From assembly GCF_900109355.1 (NCBI RefSeq), contig NZ_FOBF01000004.1:434001-498000 (forward strand): a stretch of 64,000 bases of DNA. The letters run 5' to 3'. Made by a program: the position numbers and the translations under genes. The stretch comes from Nonomuraea pusilla. GTDB taxonomy: Bacteria; Actinomycetota; Actinomycetes; Streptosporangiales; Streptosporangiaceae. Positions within the stretch are counted from its first letter, which is position 1, and the number at the start of each line of letters is the position of its first letter. A model generated the notes under the pieces. The model did no database searches. It worked only from the letters and a program-made list of their open reading frames with translations, and had not been told where the DNA came from. This document shows positions 1 through 8,172 of this stretch, piece by piece.

Positions 1-765
1 GGTCCACGCGCCGTGGGCGGCCGCGACCGCGGCGACGTCGCCGAGCGGGTCGATCGCGCCGGTGTCGGTCGTTCCCGCCGTCGCCACCACGGCCACGGGG
101 ACGTCCCCGTCGGCGGCGCACGCGGCCAGCTCCGCGGCCAGGCTCGCGGGGTCCATGCGGTGTCCGGCGTCCACGGCGACCGGCCGCACCGCGTCGTCGC
201 CCAGGCCGAGCAGCGCGGCGGCGCGCCGGACGGAGAAGTGCGCGCCAGCGGAGGCGAACACGCGCCTGCGGCGTCCCGGCCCCGGCTCCGGGGCCCGGTC
301 GCGGGCCAGCAGCAGCCCCATGAGGTTGGACTCGCTGCCGCCGGTCGTGACGGTGCCCGAGGCGCGGTCGGGACGGAAGCCGGCCAGGCCGGCCAGCGCC
401 GCCACCGTCTCGCGTTCGAGCGTCACCGCGGCCGGGCCCTGGTCCCAGGAGTCCAGGGACTGGTTCAGCGCCGACACGGCGACCTCGGCGGCCACCGTCT
501 CGGGCAGCGGCGGGCAGTGCAGGTGGGCGGAGCACGCGGGGTGGGCGGGGTCGGCGGCGCCGTACGCCAGCAGCCGCGTGACGGCGGCGGCCGCCTCGCC
601 CGGGCCCGTGCCCTGCTCGGGCAGGACGCCGCCGGAGCGGGCCAGCACCTCCCTGACGTGGGCGGCGAGCCGGGCGGGAGGCAGCGCGGGCACCGGCCCT
701 CCGCGTTCCGCGGCGCCCTCGCTCATGGCACGGAGCACCTGGTCGATCAGCACGTTCAGCGTCAT
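1..765 (-). CDS. PLP-dependent group II decarboxylase, N-terminal part (cut by window edge)
   Basis: This open frame leaves the left edge of the window without a stop, so only about 255 N-terminal residues are seen. Two stretches identify the family: TGGSESNLMGLLLARD (phosphate and substrate side of the PLP pocket) and ATAGTTDTGAIDPL, both typical of group II amino acid decarboxylases such as glutamate, aromatic amino acid and 2,4-diaminobutyrate decarboxylases. The PLP lysine would lie beyond the edge. The start is chosen at ATG 765 (MTLNVLIDQVLRAM); ATG 726 is in frame too, and neither has a good ribosome binding site. The gene follows the PucR-type regulator gene on the same strand after 143 bp, so that regulator may control it. 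Substrate cannot be read from this fragment. Confidence 0.82.
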   Translation of the reverse strand, partial: MTLNVLIDQVLRAMSEGAAERGGPVPALPPARLAAHVREVLARSGGVLPEQGTGPGEAAAAVTRLLAYGAADPAHPACSAHLHCPPLPETVAAEVAVSALNQSLDSWDQGPAAVTLERETVAALAGLAGFRPDRASGTVTTGGSESNLMGLLLARDRAPEPGPGRRRRVFASAGAHFSVRRAAALLGLGDDAVRPVAVDAGHRMDPASLAAELAACAADGDVPVAVVATAGTTDTGAIDPLGDVAAVAAAHGAWT

Positions 766-813
766 GCCGCCCACGATGCCCGGTGCGGGCGGCCGGTGGG
801 ACTGTCCAGCCGT

Positions 814-836
814 ACAACCTTGGGCCCAGGAGTTGT
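814..836. promoter_or_regulatory. imperfect palindrome upstream of the decarboxylase, candidate operator
   Basis: The arms ACAAC and GTTGT are 13 bp apart and enclose a second, slightly off-centre palindrome around GGGCCC (CTTGGGCCCAGG). It lies about 48 bp upstream of the decarboxylase ATG and 70 bp past the PucR-type regulator stop codon, a natural place for an operator. It could instead be a hairpin ending the regulator transcript, but no T-tract follows it. No binding consensus is known to me for this regulator. Confidence 0.35.
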
Positions 837-908
837 GCGGATCACCGGACCTGGCCTCAGATGTCAGGCGGCGAGCCGGGCCGGGCCTCAGGTGTCGGGC
901 GGCGCGCC

Positions 909-2378
909 TCACCGGACGAGTCTCAGCCGGACCCACAGCGCCAGCCTGACGTCAGGGTCGCCCAGGTCCACGCCGTCCTCCGCGAGCCTGCGCACGCGGT
1001 ACCTGAGCGTGTTGGGGTGCACGCCCAGGCGGGCCGCCGCCGCCCGGTAGTCGCCGTGCGCCTCCAGCCAGGCCAGCACCCACTCCTCGGCGGCCGTCTC
1101 GTGCGCGAGCAGCTCCGGGTGGTCGGCGAGCAGGTGACGCACCTCCGCCAGCGCCGCCCGCGCCCGCACCTCCCCGACGTCCGCGACCCGGGGGCCGCGC
1201 GGGTCGGCCGTGAGGACGTCCAGGACCAGCGCCGCCTGCCGCGAGGAGCGGGGCAGCTCGGCGGCGGACACCACCCGGTCGCCGACGCCTGCCGCCAGCG
1301 CCCGCCTGCCGCCGGCGCGCCGCACCGCGTCGGCGGCGATCTCCCTCGCCCGGCCGCCGAGCAGGCAGTGCACGGTGTCGCCGCGCAGCACGCACGCGGC
1401 GGGCCTGCGGTAGGCGTCCAGGTAGGCCGCCACACCGTCGAGCAGGACGCCGCCCGGCACCTCGCCGGGCGGCCCGAGGGCGCCGACCGCCACCACGGTC
1501 AGGCCCGCCCGCGGGTCGAGCCCCAGCTCCGCGCAGGCGTCGCCGGCGTCGGCGCCGCCCTCCAGCGCGATCTCGGCCAGCTCGGCGTGCCTCCTGCGCA
1601 CGGCGCGGGCCTGCCCCAGGTGGGCCGCGGCCAGCCGGGCGTACTCCTCCAGCAGCGCCAGCCGGTCGTCGGGGAGCCGGCCCGCGGCCTCGGAGATCCA
1701 CAGCATGCCGCGCGGCTCCGCCCCGACCCTGATGCCCACGCCAACGCGGCTGCCGAAGCGGCGGGCCCGCCCGTCGGCCAGCAGCAGCCTGCGCGCCGCG
1801 GGCAGCGCCTCCTCCTCGGGGACGGCCCGGTTGAGTATCGTCTCGCGCTGCAGCTCGTCGGCCTGCCGCCCGTCCACCGCCGAGTACGCGAGCAGCCGCC
1901 ACTGCGCGTCCACGATGACGGCCGGGCGGCCCAGGGCTCCCGCGATGGCGTCGGCCAGCGCCGGCAGGTCGCCGGGCGGCACGCCGCCCACGTCACCGGA
2001 CGCCTCCCGCCGCGCCTCGTCCGCGGTGGCGATGTCGGCGAGCAGCGTGTACAGGTGGGTCCAGGCGAGCGGCCAGCGAAGGCCGAGCAGCGTGACACCG
2101 GCGGCGCGGGCGGCCTCGGCCAGGGGCTCTCGTGCCGCGTCGGGGCAGGGCCCCACCACCGCGGCGGCGGCCCCGGCCAGCCCGCGCACGGCCCGCGCCG
2201 CCTCCGGGGCGGCAGGATCGAGCCCCACCAGCAGCACGAGCGCGCCCGGCGCGGGAGGCACGCCCTCCAGCGGGTCGTGGACGGCCACCTCGCCCACCTC
2301 GACGGCGTCAGGGCCCTCCAGGACCTCCAGCAGGTCCTCGCCGGCCTGGCCGACGAGATGGTGCAGCGGAACGGCCAC
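909..2378 (-). CDS. PucR-family transcriptional regulator
   Basis: The 489-residue protein has the layout of PucR-like regulators: an N-terminal ligand-sensing region (about 1-130), a GGDEF-like or GAF-like middle and a C-terminal helix-turn-helix at about 440-475 (LEAHGDYRAAAARLGVHPNT and the basic helix LRYRVRRL), the HTH_30 type placed at the very end. Start: GTG 2378 is preceded by GGAGGAGGGAGG on the minus strand, an exceptionally strong Shine-Dalgarno sequence. PucR relatives usually control neighbouring catabolic genes, and the partial decarboxylase gene lies directly downstream on the same strand. The ligand is not known. Confidence 0.88.
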   Translation of the reverse strand: MAVPLHHLVGQAGEDLLEVLEGPDAVEVGEVAVHDPLEGVPPAPGALVLLVGLDPAAPEAARAVRGLAGAAAAVVGPCPDAAREPLAEAARAAGVTLLGLRWPLAWTHLYTLLADIATADEARREASGDVGGVPPGDLPALADAIAGALGRPAVIVDAQWRLLAYSAVDGRQADELQRETILNRAVPEEEALPAARRLLLADGRARRFGSRVGVGIRVGAEPRGMLWISEAAGRLPDDRLALLEEYARLAAAHLGQARAVRRRHAELAEIALEGGADAGDACAELGLDPRAGLTVVAVGALGPPGEVPGGVLLDGVAAYLDAYRRPAACVLRGDTVHCLLGGRAREIAADAVRRAGGRRALAAGVGDRVVSAAELPRSSRQAALVLDVLTADPRGPRVADVGEVRARAALAEVRHLLADHPELLAHETAAEEWVLAWLEAHGDYRAAAARLGVHPNTLRYRVRRLAEDGVDLGDPDVRLALWVRLRLVR

Positions 2379-2409
2379 GGCGCCTCCCTCCTCCGCCCTG
2401 GGGGTGACG

Positions 2410-3258
2410 CTAGCGGCCCAGGCCGCAGGCGCGCAGGGCGTACTGGATGAGGCGGCCCTGCAGCGGCTCGGGCGGCACCACCGTCACCACCCGCACCTGG
2501 CCGCCGTCGATGGCGGCCCGCACCGGGAACAGGAACGCCTTCTTGGCCTCGGCGAACGCGTGGGCGTCGCAGCGGGCGGGGGTGAGCGCGATCGGCACCC
2601 TCATGGTGGGGACGGAGGCGTCCATGACCGCCAGCGGCCTTCCCGCGTGCTCCGGCTCGACCATGTAGTGCGTGGTGCCGCCCATCTCCTCCAGCGTGAC
2701 CGTGCCGGGGGCGCGCCTGGTCAGCACCAGGGAGCCGCGCATCGCGCCGCCGGACTCCGTCCAGTCCTGGCCGAACGCGATGTCCACCGCCTGCCTGACG
2801 AGGAACTCGGAGCACTCGTCCCGCAGCAGCTTGGCCAGCAGCGGGTCGGGGTGGGCGACCGGGAAGACCACCGTGCGCAGCGGCTCCGAGCCGGTCCTGA
2901 CCCTGGCGACCACGGTGGCGGGCCGGAGGTCGGGCAGCCGCTGCGGCGTGCACACGGCGGGCCCGAACGGGATGCGCAGGTCCGTCCGCTCGGTGCGTTT
3001 GATGACCGAGTCGGCTTTCTGCGGCGGCAGCGTCTTGAACGACGCCGTGACCAATTGCAGGTCGGCGAAGTAGACCGGCGTGTCGGAGGTATTGCGGACA
3101 GCCACTTCGAGCGCGTGCGCGGGCTCGTCGGAACGCCATTGCGCCAGCGACACCGAAACGCCGGGCGGCGGGTGGTCCGAAGGAGCGGAAGGCTGTTCCG
3201 GCGAGCCGCAGCCGGTGAGCAATGCGACCATGACGAGGGCGACCGTAAAGCGCTTCAC
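2410..3258 (-). CDS. putative secreted lipoprotein
   Basis: A 282-residue protein begins MKRFTVALVMVALLTGCGSP, a short lipoprotein signal with the lipobox LTGC, so it should be lipid-anchored on the outer face of the membrane. No catalytic motif is recognised in the rest. It has a Ser/Pro-rich stretch after the cysteine and a single globular region. ATG 3267, three codons upstream (MCLV), is an alternative start. GTG 3258 is preferred because the small lipoprotein gene ending at 5321 has the same MKR(F/L) opening with similar upstream DNA. Function unknown. Confidence 0.7.
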   Translation of the reverse strand: MKRFTVALVMVALLTGCGSPEQPSAPSDHPPPGVSVSLAQWRSDEPAHALEVAVRNTSDTPVYFADLQLVTASFKTLPPQKADSVIKRTERTDLRIPFGPAVCTPQRLPDLRPATVVARVRTGSEPLRTVVFPVAHPDPLLAKLLRDECSEFLVRQAVDIAFGQDWTESGGAMRGSLVLTRRAPGTVTLEEMGGTTHYMVEPEHAGRPLAVMDASVPTMRVPIALTPARCDAHAFAEAKKAFLFPVRAAIDGGQVRVVTVVPPEPLQGRLIQYALRACGLGR

Positions 3259-3445
3259 GAGGCACATTAAGCACGCTTGAGCTGCTCTCGTAAGTTGAGG
3301 ACTGATTACGACTCCGCATCCAAGTGCCGACAGTTGCCCGGCGCATCTGGTTCATCCGTCCAGGCATTTTGTACGTTTCCGTCATTCGATCGGGAACGCT
3401 CGGCGGTGCTGACGGATCCCGGCCTGGAGATGAAGGAGACACTTC

Positions 3446-4741
3446 ATGGTCCGCATTGCTCCCGTGGGACGGGCGCTGGCTGTCGTGGCTGCCACCAGCC
3501 TCGCCCTGACAGCCTGCGGTGGTGGCGGTAGCGACACCGCCACGCAGAACTCCCAGTCTGCCGCGCCATCCTCAGCGGCTCCCGCTTCGAAGGGCGACGG
3601 CACCCTCACCATTGGCACCCTGCTGCCGCAGACCGGTTCCCTCGCCTTCCTCGGCCCGCCCGAGTTCGCGGGCGTGAACGCGGCCATCAAGGAGATCAAC
3701 GAGGCCGGTGGTGTGCTCGGCAAGCCGGTGCAGAAGTTCGACACCGACTCGGGCGACACGACGACGAACATCGCGTCGCAGTCCGTTGACAAGCTGCTGT
3801 CGCAGAAGGCCGACGCCATCATCGGCGCCGCCTCCTCGTCGGTGTCGGAGTCCGTGATCGACAAGATCACGGGTGCGGGCGTCCTGCAGTTCTCGCCGGC
3901 CAACACGTCCGACAAGTTCACCACGATCAACGACCGCGGCCTGTACTTCCGCACCTCGCCCCCGGACAAGCTGCAGGGCCGCGTCCTCGGCGACCTGATC
4001 GTGTCCGAGGGCAACGACACGGTCGCCATCATGGCGATGCAGGACTCGTACGGCACCGGCCTGGCCGACCAGATCACGAAGACCGTCACGGACGGCGGCG
4101 GCGAGGTCGTCGAGCGTGTCGACTACGACCCGAAGGCGGCCGACTTCTCCGCCGAGATCGCCAAGATCAAGGCCAAGAACCCGAAGGCGATCGCCCTGGT
4201 GGGCTTCGCGGAGACCTCCAAGGTCATCCAGGAGCTGGTCAAGCAGGACATGCCGGCCAGCAAGGTGAAGTGGTACATGGTCGACGGCAACATGTCGAAC
4301 ACCAACTACCTCGACATGCCGAAGGGCACGATGAAGGGCGTCAAGGGCACCACCCCCGGCGCCGCCTCGCCCGACGACTTCCGCAAGAAGCTCGCCGCGG
4401 TCGACCCCAAGCTCGAGGACTACACCTACGCCCCCGAGTCGTACGACGCCATGAACCTCATCGCGCTGGCCGCCGAGGCCGCCAAGAGCGACGCGGGCGC
4501 GGACATCGCCGCCAAGCTGGCCGAGGTCAGCAAGGGCGGCGAGAAGTGCACGAACTTCAAGGAGTGCGTGGACCTGCTCAAGGCCGGCAAGGACATCGAC
4601 TACGACGGCGTGAGCGGCCCGGTCGAGTTCAACGACGCCGGCGACCCGGCGGTCGCCACCATCGGCATCTACCAGTACGGCGACGACAACAAGTACCCGA
4701 CCAAGGCGGTCGAGTACCGTACGGGCAACATCGCCGGCTGA
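3446..4741 (+). CDS. livK: branched-chain amino acid ABC transporter, substrate-binding lipoprotein
   Basis: A 431-residue periplasmic-binding-protein-like receptor of the Leu/Ile/Val family (Peripla_BP_6). The lipobox LTAC puts the lipidated cysteine at residue 24, followed by a Gly/Ser/Ala/Pro linker to about residue 50. The mature part opens with LTIGTLLPQTGSLAFLGPPE, a characteristic first strand and ligand loop of LivK-like receptors. AAGGAG lies 7 nt upstream of ATG 3446. It stands alone on the plus strand, facing the livHMGF operon, and should deliver ligand to that permease. The exact ligand (branched-chain amino acid, amide or another small organic acid) cannot be decided from sequence. 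Confidence 0.92.
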   Translation: MVRIAPVGRALAVVAATSLALTACGGGGSDTATQNSQSAAPSSAAPASKGDGTLTIGTLLPQTGSLAFLGPPEFAGVNAAIKEINEAGGVLGKPVQKFDTDSGDTTTNIASQSVDKLLSQKADAIIGAASSSVSESVIDKITGAGVLQFSPANTSDKFTTINDRGLYFRTSPPDKLQGRVLGDLIVSEGNDTVAIMAMQDSYGTGLADQITKTVTDGGGEVVERVDYDPKAADFSAEIAKIKAKNPKAIALVGFAETSKVIQELVKQDMPASKVKWYMVDGNMSNTNYLDMPKGTMKGVKGTTPGAASPDDFRKKLAAVDPKLEDYTYAPESYDAMNLIALAAEAAKSDAGADIAAKLAEVSKGGEKCTNFKECVDLLKAGKDIDYDGVSGPVEFNDAGDPAVATIGIYQYGDDNKYPTKAVEYRTGNIAG

Positions 4742-4829
4742 CGCCAGGACGTGAGGAACCGGCCGGTCCGCACCAGGACCGGCCGGCACCGCCGGCGGCC
4801 CGCGCGGGGCCGCCGCCCCCGGCCACGCG

Positions 4830-4860
4830 AAAGGGCCCGGTCACCTCGACCGGGCCCTTT
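4830..4860 (+). terminator. rho-independent-type terminator after livK
   Basis: A perfect 12-bp stem (AAAGGGCCCGGT and ACCGGGCCCTTT) encloses a 7-nt loop, about 90 bp after the livK stop and before the convergent lipoprotein gene. A-rich and T-rich stem ends let it work in both directions. Confidence 0.8.
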
Positions 4861-4919
4861 CCGCTGCGCGGGGACACGACGCCTTGCGGGGCCGGGGCGG
4901 CGCTTCGGCCCTGGGCGGG

Positions 4920-5321
4920 TCAGGCGCAGCCCGCCACGATCCGGTCGGCGGCGACGCGGTACTCCTTCAGCAGCGCCACCTGCCGCTCGCGCGGCACGTC
5001 CGCCCTGGAAAGGCCCGCCGTCGTCCTCTTGACCGTCGCGACGGCCCCCGAGAGCGAGCCGGGCAGCCGGCCACCGAATTCCAGCGTGATGCCACGCAGT
5101 TCGGCCAGGCGGCCGAGCACGGCGTCCTCGAAGTTCTGCTCGTCCTCCTGGCCTTTCGGCCGGAGGAGGAGATTCGCGTAGCCGATGGCGGAGACCACCC
5201 GGGCGCACGGGCTGTCGGTGGGGTCGCCGCCGGTGCTGTATTTCTCGGCGGACGCCGGATCGTCCTGGCAGCCGACGAGAAACATGGGCAGGATGAGCGC
5301 CACTGTCGCCAAACGTTTCAC
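4920..5321 (-). CDS. small putative lipoprotein
   Basis: A 133-residue protein begins MKRLATVALILPMFLVGCQD, with a lipobox LVGC at residues 15-18. The mature part is mostly helical with one more cysteine pair candidate (C at PCARVV and the C-terminal GCA). Start GTG 5321 is the only one giving a clean signal peptide. The gene sits between the livK terminator and the terminator of the livHMGF operon, on the strand of that operon. Its leader resembles that of the 2410-3258 lipoprotein gene. No family recognised; a small accessory lipoprotein of the transporter is possible but unproven. Confidence 0.66.
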   Translation of the reverse strand: MKRLATVALILPMFLVGCQDDPASAEKYSTGGDPTDSPCARVVSAIGYANLLLRPKGQEDEQNFEDAVLGRLAELRGITLEFGGRLPGSLSGAVATVKRTTAGLSRADVPRERQVALLKEYRVAADRIVAGCA

Positions 5322-5329
5322 AGCGCCAT

Positions 5330-5369
5330 TAAAAAGCGTGGAAGGGGCCCCGGGGAGCCCCTTCCACGC
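5330..5369 (-). terminator. rho-independent terminator of the livHMGF operon
   Basis: Reading the minus strand after the livF stop, a perfect 13-bp stem (GCGTGGAAGGGGC and its complement, loop of 8) is followed at once by TTTTT. Stem plus T-tract make this a textbook terminator. It insulates the downstream small lipoprotein gene from the operon. Confidence 0.92.
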
Positions 5370-5379
5370 CTCAATTCGG

Positions 5380-6234
5380 TTATGCCTTCGCGAGGGTCCC
5401 GAGATACAGCTCGATGACCTTCGGGTCGTTCGCGAGCTGCCTGCCGGTGCCGGTGTAGGCGTTGCGGCCCTGGTCCAGCACGTACCCGCGGTGGCAGATC
5501 TGCAGGCAGCGCCTGGCGTTCTGCTCCACCATGATCACGGTCACGCCGGCCTTGTTGATCTGCTGCGCCTGGATGAACACCAGGTCCTGCAGCTTGGGCG
5601 ACAGGCCCGCCGACGGCTCGTCCAGCAGCAGCACCGACGGCTCGGTCATGAGCGCCCTGGCCATCGCCACCATCTGCCGCTCGCCGCCCGACAGGGAGCC
5701 GGCGCGCTGCTTGCGCCGCTCCTTGAGCGCGGGGAACAGCTCGGCCACGAACTCGAAGCGCTCCTTGAACCTGCCGGGCACCTGGAAGGCGCCCATCTCG
5801 AGGTTCTCCTCGATGGTCAGGCTCGGGAACACGTTGTTGGTCTGCGGGACGTACCCGACGCCGCGCGAGACCAGCGAGTGGGCCTTCATGTTGGTGATGT
5901 CCTCACCCTTCAGCGTCACGGTGCCGCTGCGGATGGTCACCAGGCCGAACATCGCCTTGAGCAGGGTGGACTTGCCCGCGCCGTTGGGGCCGATGATGCC
6001 GATCAGCTCGCCCTCGCGGACGTACAGGTCGGCGCCGTTGAGGATGTTGACGCCGGGGAGGTAGCCCGCGATGAGCTCGTCGCAGCGCAGCACCGCCTCC
6101 CTGGCGCCCTCCAGGTGGTCGCCGCGGTCGCTGACGGCCTGCTTGGACACGGTCTCCTGCTGCGCCTCGTCCTGCTGGGCCTCGGTCTCGGTCTCGGGGG
6201 CCGGGTGCTGCTCGCGCTCGGGGACGGCGTTCAC
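5380..6234 (-). CDS. livF: branched-chain amino acid ABC transporter ATP-binding protein LivF
   Basis: A 284-residue ABC ATPase. Visible elements are Walker A GPNGAGKST, Q-loop region YVPQTNNVF, signature LSGGERQ, Walker B VLLLDEPSAGLSP and the H-loop position replaced by VEQN, as is usual for LivF. An N-terminal tail of about 45 Glu/Gln-rich residues precedes the domain. Start GTG 6234 overlaps the livG stop (GTGA), so the two ATPases are translationally coupled and made in equal amounts. It is the last gene of the operon and is followed by a strong terminator. Confidence 0.94.
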   Translation of the reverse strand: MNAVPEREQHPAPETETEAQQDEAQQETVSKQAVSDRGDHLEGAREAVLRCDELIAGYLPGVNILNGADLYVREGELIGIIGPNGAGKSTLLKAMFGLVTIRSGTVTLKGEDITNMKAHSLVSRGVGYVPQTNNVFPSLTIEENLEMGAFQVPGRFKERFEFVAELFPALKERRKQRAGSLSGGERQMVAMARALMTEPSVLLLDEPSAGLSPKLQDLVFIQAQQINKAGVTVIMVEQNARRCLQICHRGYVLDQGRNAYTGTGRQLANDPKVIELYLGTLAKA

Positions 6235-7169
6235 TTCTGCGTCTCCTCTTCGATCTCGGCCTCGAGCGCCGCCTCCGCCTCCTGGAGCTGCTCGGTCAGC
6301 TCGCTCTCCGACAGGGGCGCGTCGTGGTGGGCGCCCAGGTAGGCGTCGATCACGCGCTCGTCCGACATGATGGTGTCCGGCGGGCCCTCGGCGATCACCG
6401 AGCCCTGGGCCATGACGACGACCCAGTCGCTGATGTCGCGGACCATGTCCATGTCGTGCTCGACGAACAGCACCGTCATGCCCTGCTCGCGCAGGTCCTT
6501 GACGTGGCCGAGCAGCGACTGGGTGAGCGCCGGGTTGACGCCCGCCATGGGCTCGTCCAGCATCACCAGCTCGGGCTCGACCATCAGCGCCCGCGCCATC
6601 TCCAGCAGCTTGCGCTGGCCGCCGGACAGCGACCCGGCGAAGTCGTCGCGCTTGGCGGCGAGCTTGAACCTGGTCAGCAGGTCCTCGGCCCGCTCGGTGA
6701 TCGCGTCCTCCTGCCCGCGCCAGAACGACGGCACCAGCGCGCGCCAGAAGTTCTCGCCCTTCTGCTGCTGGGCGCCCAGGCGCATGTTCTCCATCACCGT
6801 CAGCCTGGACAGCGCCTTGGTGAGCTGGAACGTGCGCACCATGCCGGCCCGCGCCACCTTGTGCGCGGGGACGCCGTTCATCCTGCGCCCGTTGAACGTC
6901 CACGACCCGGCGTCGGCCGTGTCGAAGCCGGTGAGCTGGTTGAAGAAGGTCGTCTTGCCGGCGCCGTTGGGGCCGATGAGCGCCGTGATGGAGCCGCGCT
7001 GGATCTCGACGTGCTTGACGTCCACGGCGGTCAGGCCGCCGAAGCGGCGCACGACGTCGTCGACGACGAGGATCGGGTCGGGCTTGGGCACGCCCGGGTC
7101 GTGCGCCAGGTCCTTGAAGGCGGCCAGCGCCGCGGCCTTGCGCTCGCTGGTCGTGGTCTCAGCGCGCAT
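6231..7169 (-). CDS. livG: branched-chain amino acid ABC transporter ATP-binding protein LivG
   Basis: A 312-residue ABC ATPase with Walker A GPNGAGKTT, signature LSGGQRK, Walker B LVMLDEPMAGVNP and H-loop FVEHDMD, and the LivG-type C-terminal segment (VIAEGPPDTIMSDERVIDAY). About 20 acidic residues follow at the C-terminus. ATG 7169 overlaps the end of livM by 11 bp; a TTG three codons upstream is an alternative. It pairs with LivF beneath the LivH/LivM channel on the cytoplasmic side. Confidence 0.94.
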   Translation of the reverse strand: MRAETTTSERKAAALAAFKDLAHDPGVPKPDPILVVDDVVRRFGGLTAVDVKHVEIQRGSITALIGPNGAGKTTFFNQLTGFDTADAGSWTFNGRRMNGVPAHKVARAGMVRTFQLTKALSRLTVMENMRLGAQQQKGENFWRALVPSFWRGQEDAITERAEDLLTRFKLAAKRDDFAGSLSGGQRKLLEMARALMVEPELVMLDEPMAGVNPALTQSLLGHVKDLREQGMTVLFVEHDMDMVRDISDWVVVMAQGSVIAEGPPDTIMSDERVIDAYLGAHHDAPLSESELTEQLQEAEAALEAEIEEETQK

Positions 7170-8157
7170 CGATCGCAATCTCCCTCTTGTCGCCGAAGAT
7201 GCCCTGTGGCCGGAAGACGAGCAACAGGATCAGGCCGAGACCCACCAGGATGTAGCGGACGGGACCGACCTGGATGGAGGTCATGAACGGGATGTAACCC
7301 GCCGCGACCGCCTCGCTGAGCACGCCGTAGACCAGGACGAGCAGCACCCAGAAGATCATCGAGCCGATGACGGGGCCCAGCACGCGGGCGGCGCCGCCGA
7401 GGATGACGATGGTGTAGCAGTAGAAGGTGGTCTCGGTGCCGAAGATGTCGGGCTGCACCGACGCGAACGCCAGGCCGTAGACGAAGCCGCCGAGGCAGCC
7501 GATGACGCCGCCCAGCACGAGCGACTGCATCTTGTACGAGAAGACGTTCTTGCCGAGGCTGCGCACGGCGTCCTCGTCCTCGCGGATGGCCTTGAGCACG
7601 CGGCCCCAGGGGCTCTTCATCAGCAGGTAGACGATCCCGCAGCAGACGGCGATGAGGAGCCAGCCGACGAGCAGCACCCACAGCAGCCGGTGGTTGAAGA
7701 AGATCGGGACGGGCCCGAGGTTGAAGCCGTAGTCCCCTTCTGGGAAGGGGTTGAGCGCGTAGAAGCCGTCGGAGAAGCCGCGCTGGCCGTCGGAGCCGCC
7801 GAAGACGTCCTTGAACGCCACCGAGCGGAAGATCAGCCGGACGATCTCGGCCGCCGCGATGGTGACGATGGCCAGGTAGTCGGCGCGCAACTGCAGCGTG
7901 GGGATGCCCAGCAGGACGGCGAGCAGGACGGCGGCCCCCAGCCCGACGAGGATGCCGAGCCAGAACGGCAGGTTCATGACGGCGACCGTGACGGCGAGGC
8001 CGTACCCTGCGACGCCCATGAACGCGGCCTGGCCGAAGTTCAGCAGGCCCGTGTATCCGAAGTGGATGTTGATGCCGATGGCGGCGAGTCCGTAGAGCAC
8101 CGTCTCGACGCCGACGGCCGACTTGAGCGTGGTGCTGATGATCGTGATCCAGTCCAT
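7159..8157 (-). CDS. livM: branched-chain amino acid ABC transporter permease LivM
   Basis: A 332-residue inner-membrane permease with about nine hydrophobic segments. The motif GYTGLLNFGQAAFMGVAGYG near residues 34-53 and the coupling-helix region GRVLKAIREDEDAVRSLG are hallmarks of LivM. ATG 8157 is preceded by GGGGGAGG at good distance. The gene follows livH after 15 bp and overlaps livG. Confidence 0.94.
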   Translation of the reverse strand: MDWITIISTTLKSAVGVETVLYGLAAIGINIHFGYTGLLNFGQAAFMGVAGYGLAVTVAVMNLPFWLGILVGLGAAVLLAVLLGIPTLQLRADYLAIVTIAAAEIVRLIFRSVAFKDVFGGSDGQRGFSDGFYALNPFPEGDYGFNLGPVPIFFNHRLLWVLLVGWLLIAVCCGIVYLLMKSPWGRVLKAIREDEDAVRSLGKNVFSYKMQSLVLGGVIGCLGGFVYGLAFASVQPDIFGTETTFYCYTIVILGGAARVLGPVIGSMIFWVLLVLVYGVLSEAVAAGYIPFMTSIQVGPVRYILVGLGLILLLVFRPQGIFGDKREIAIDAR

Positions 8158-8172
8158 GACTGCCTCCCCCGA

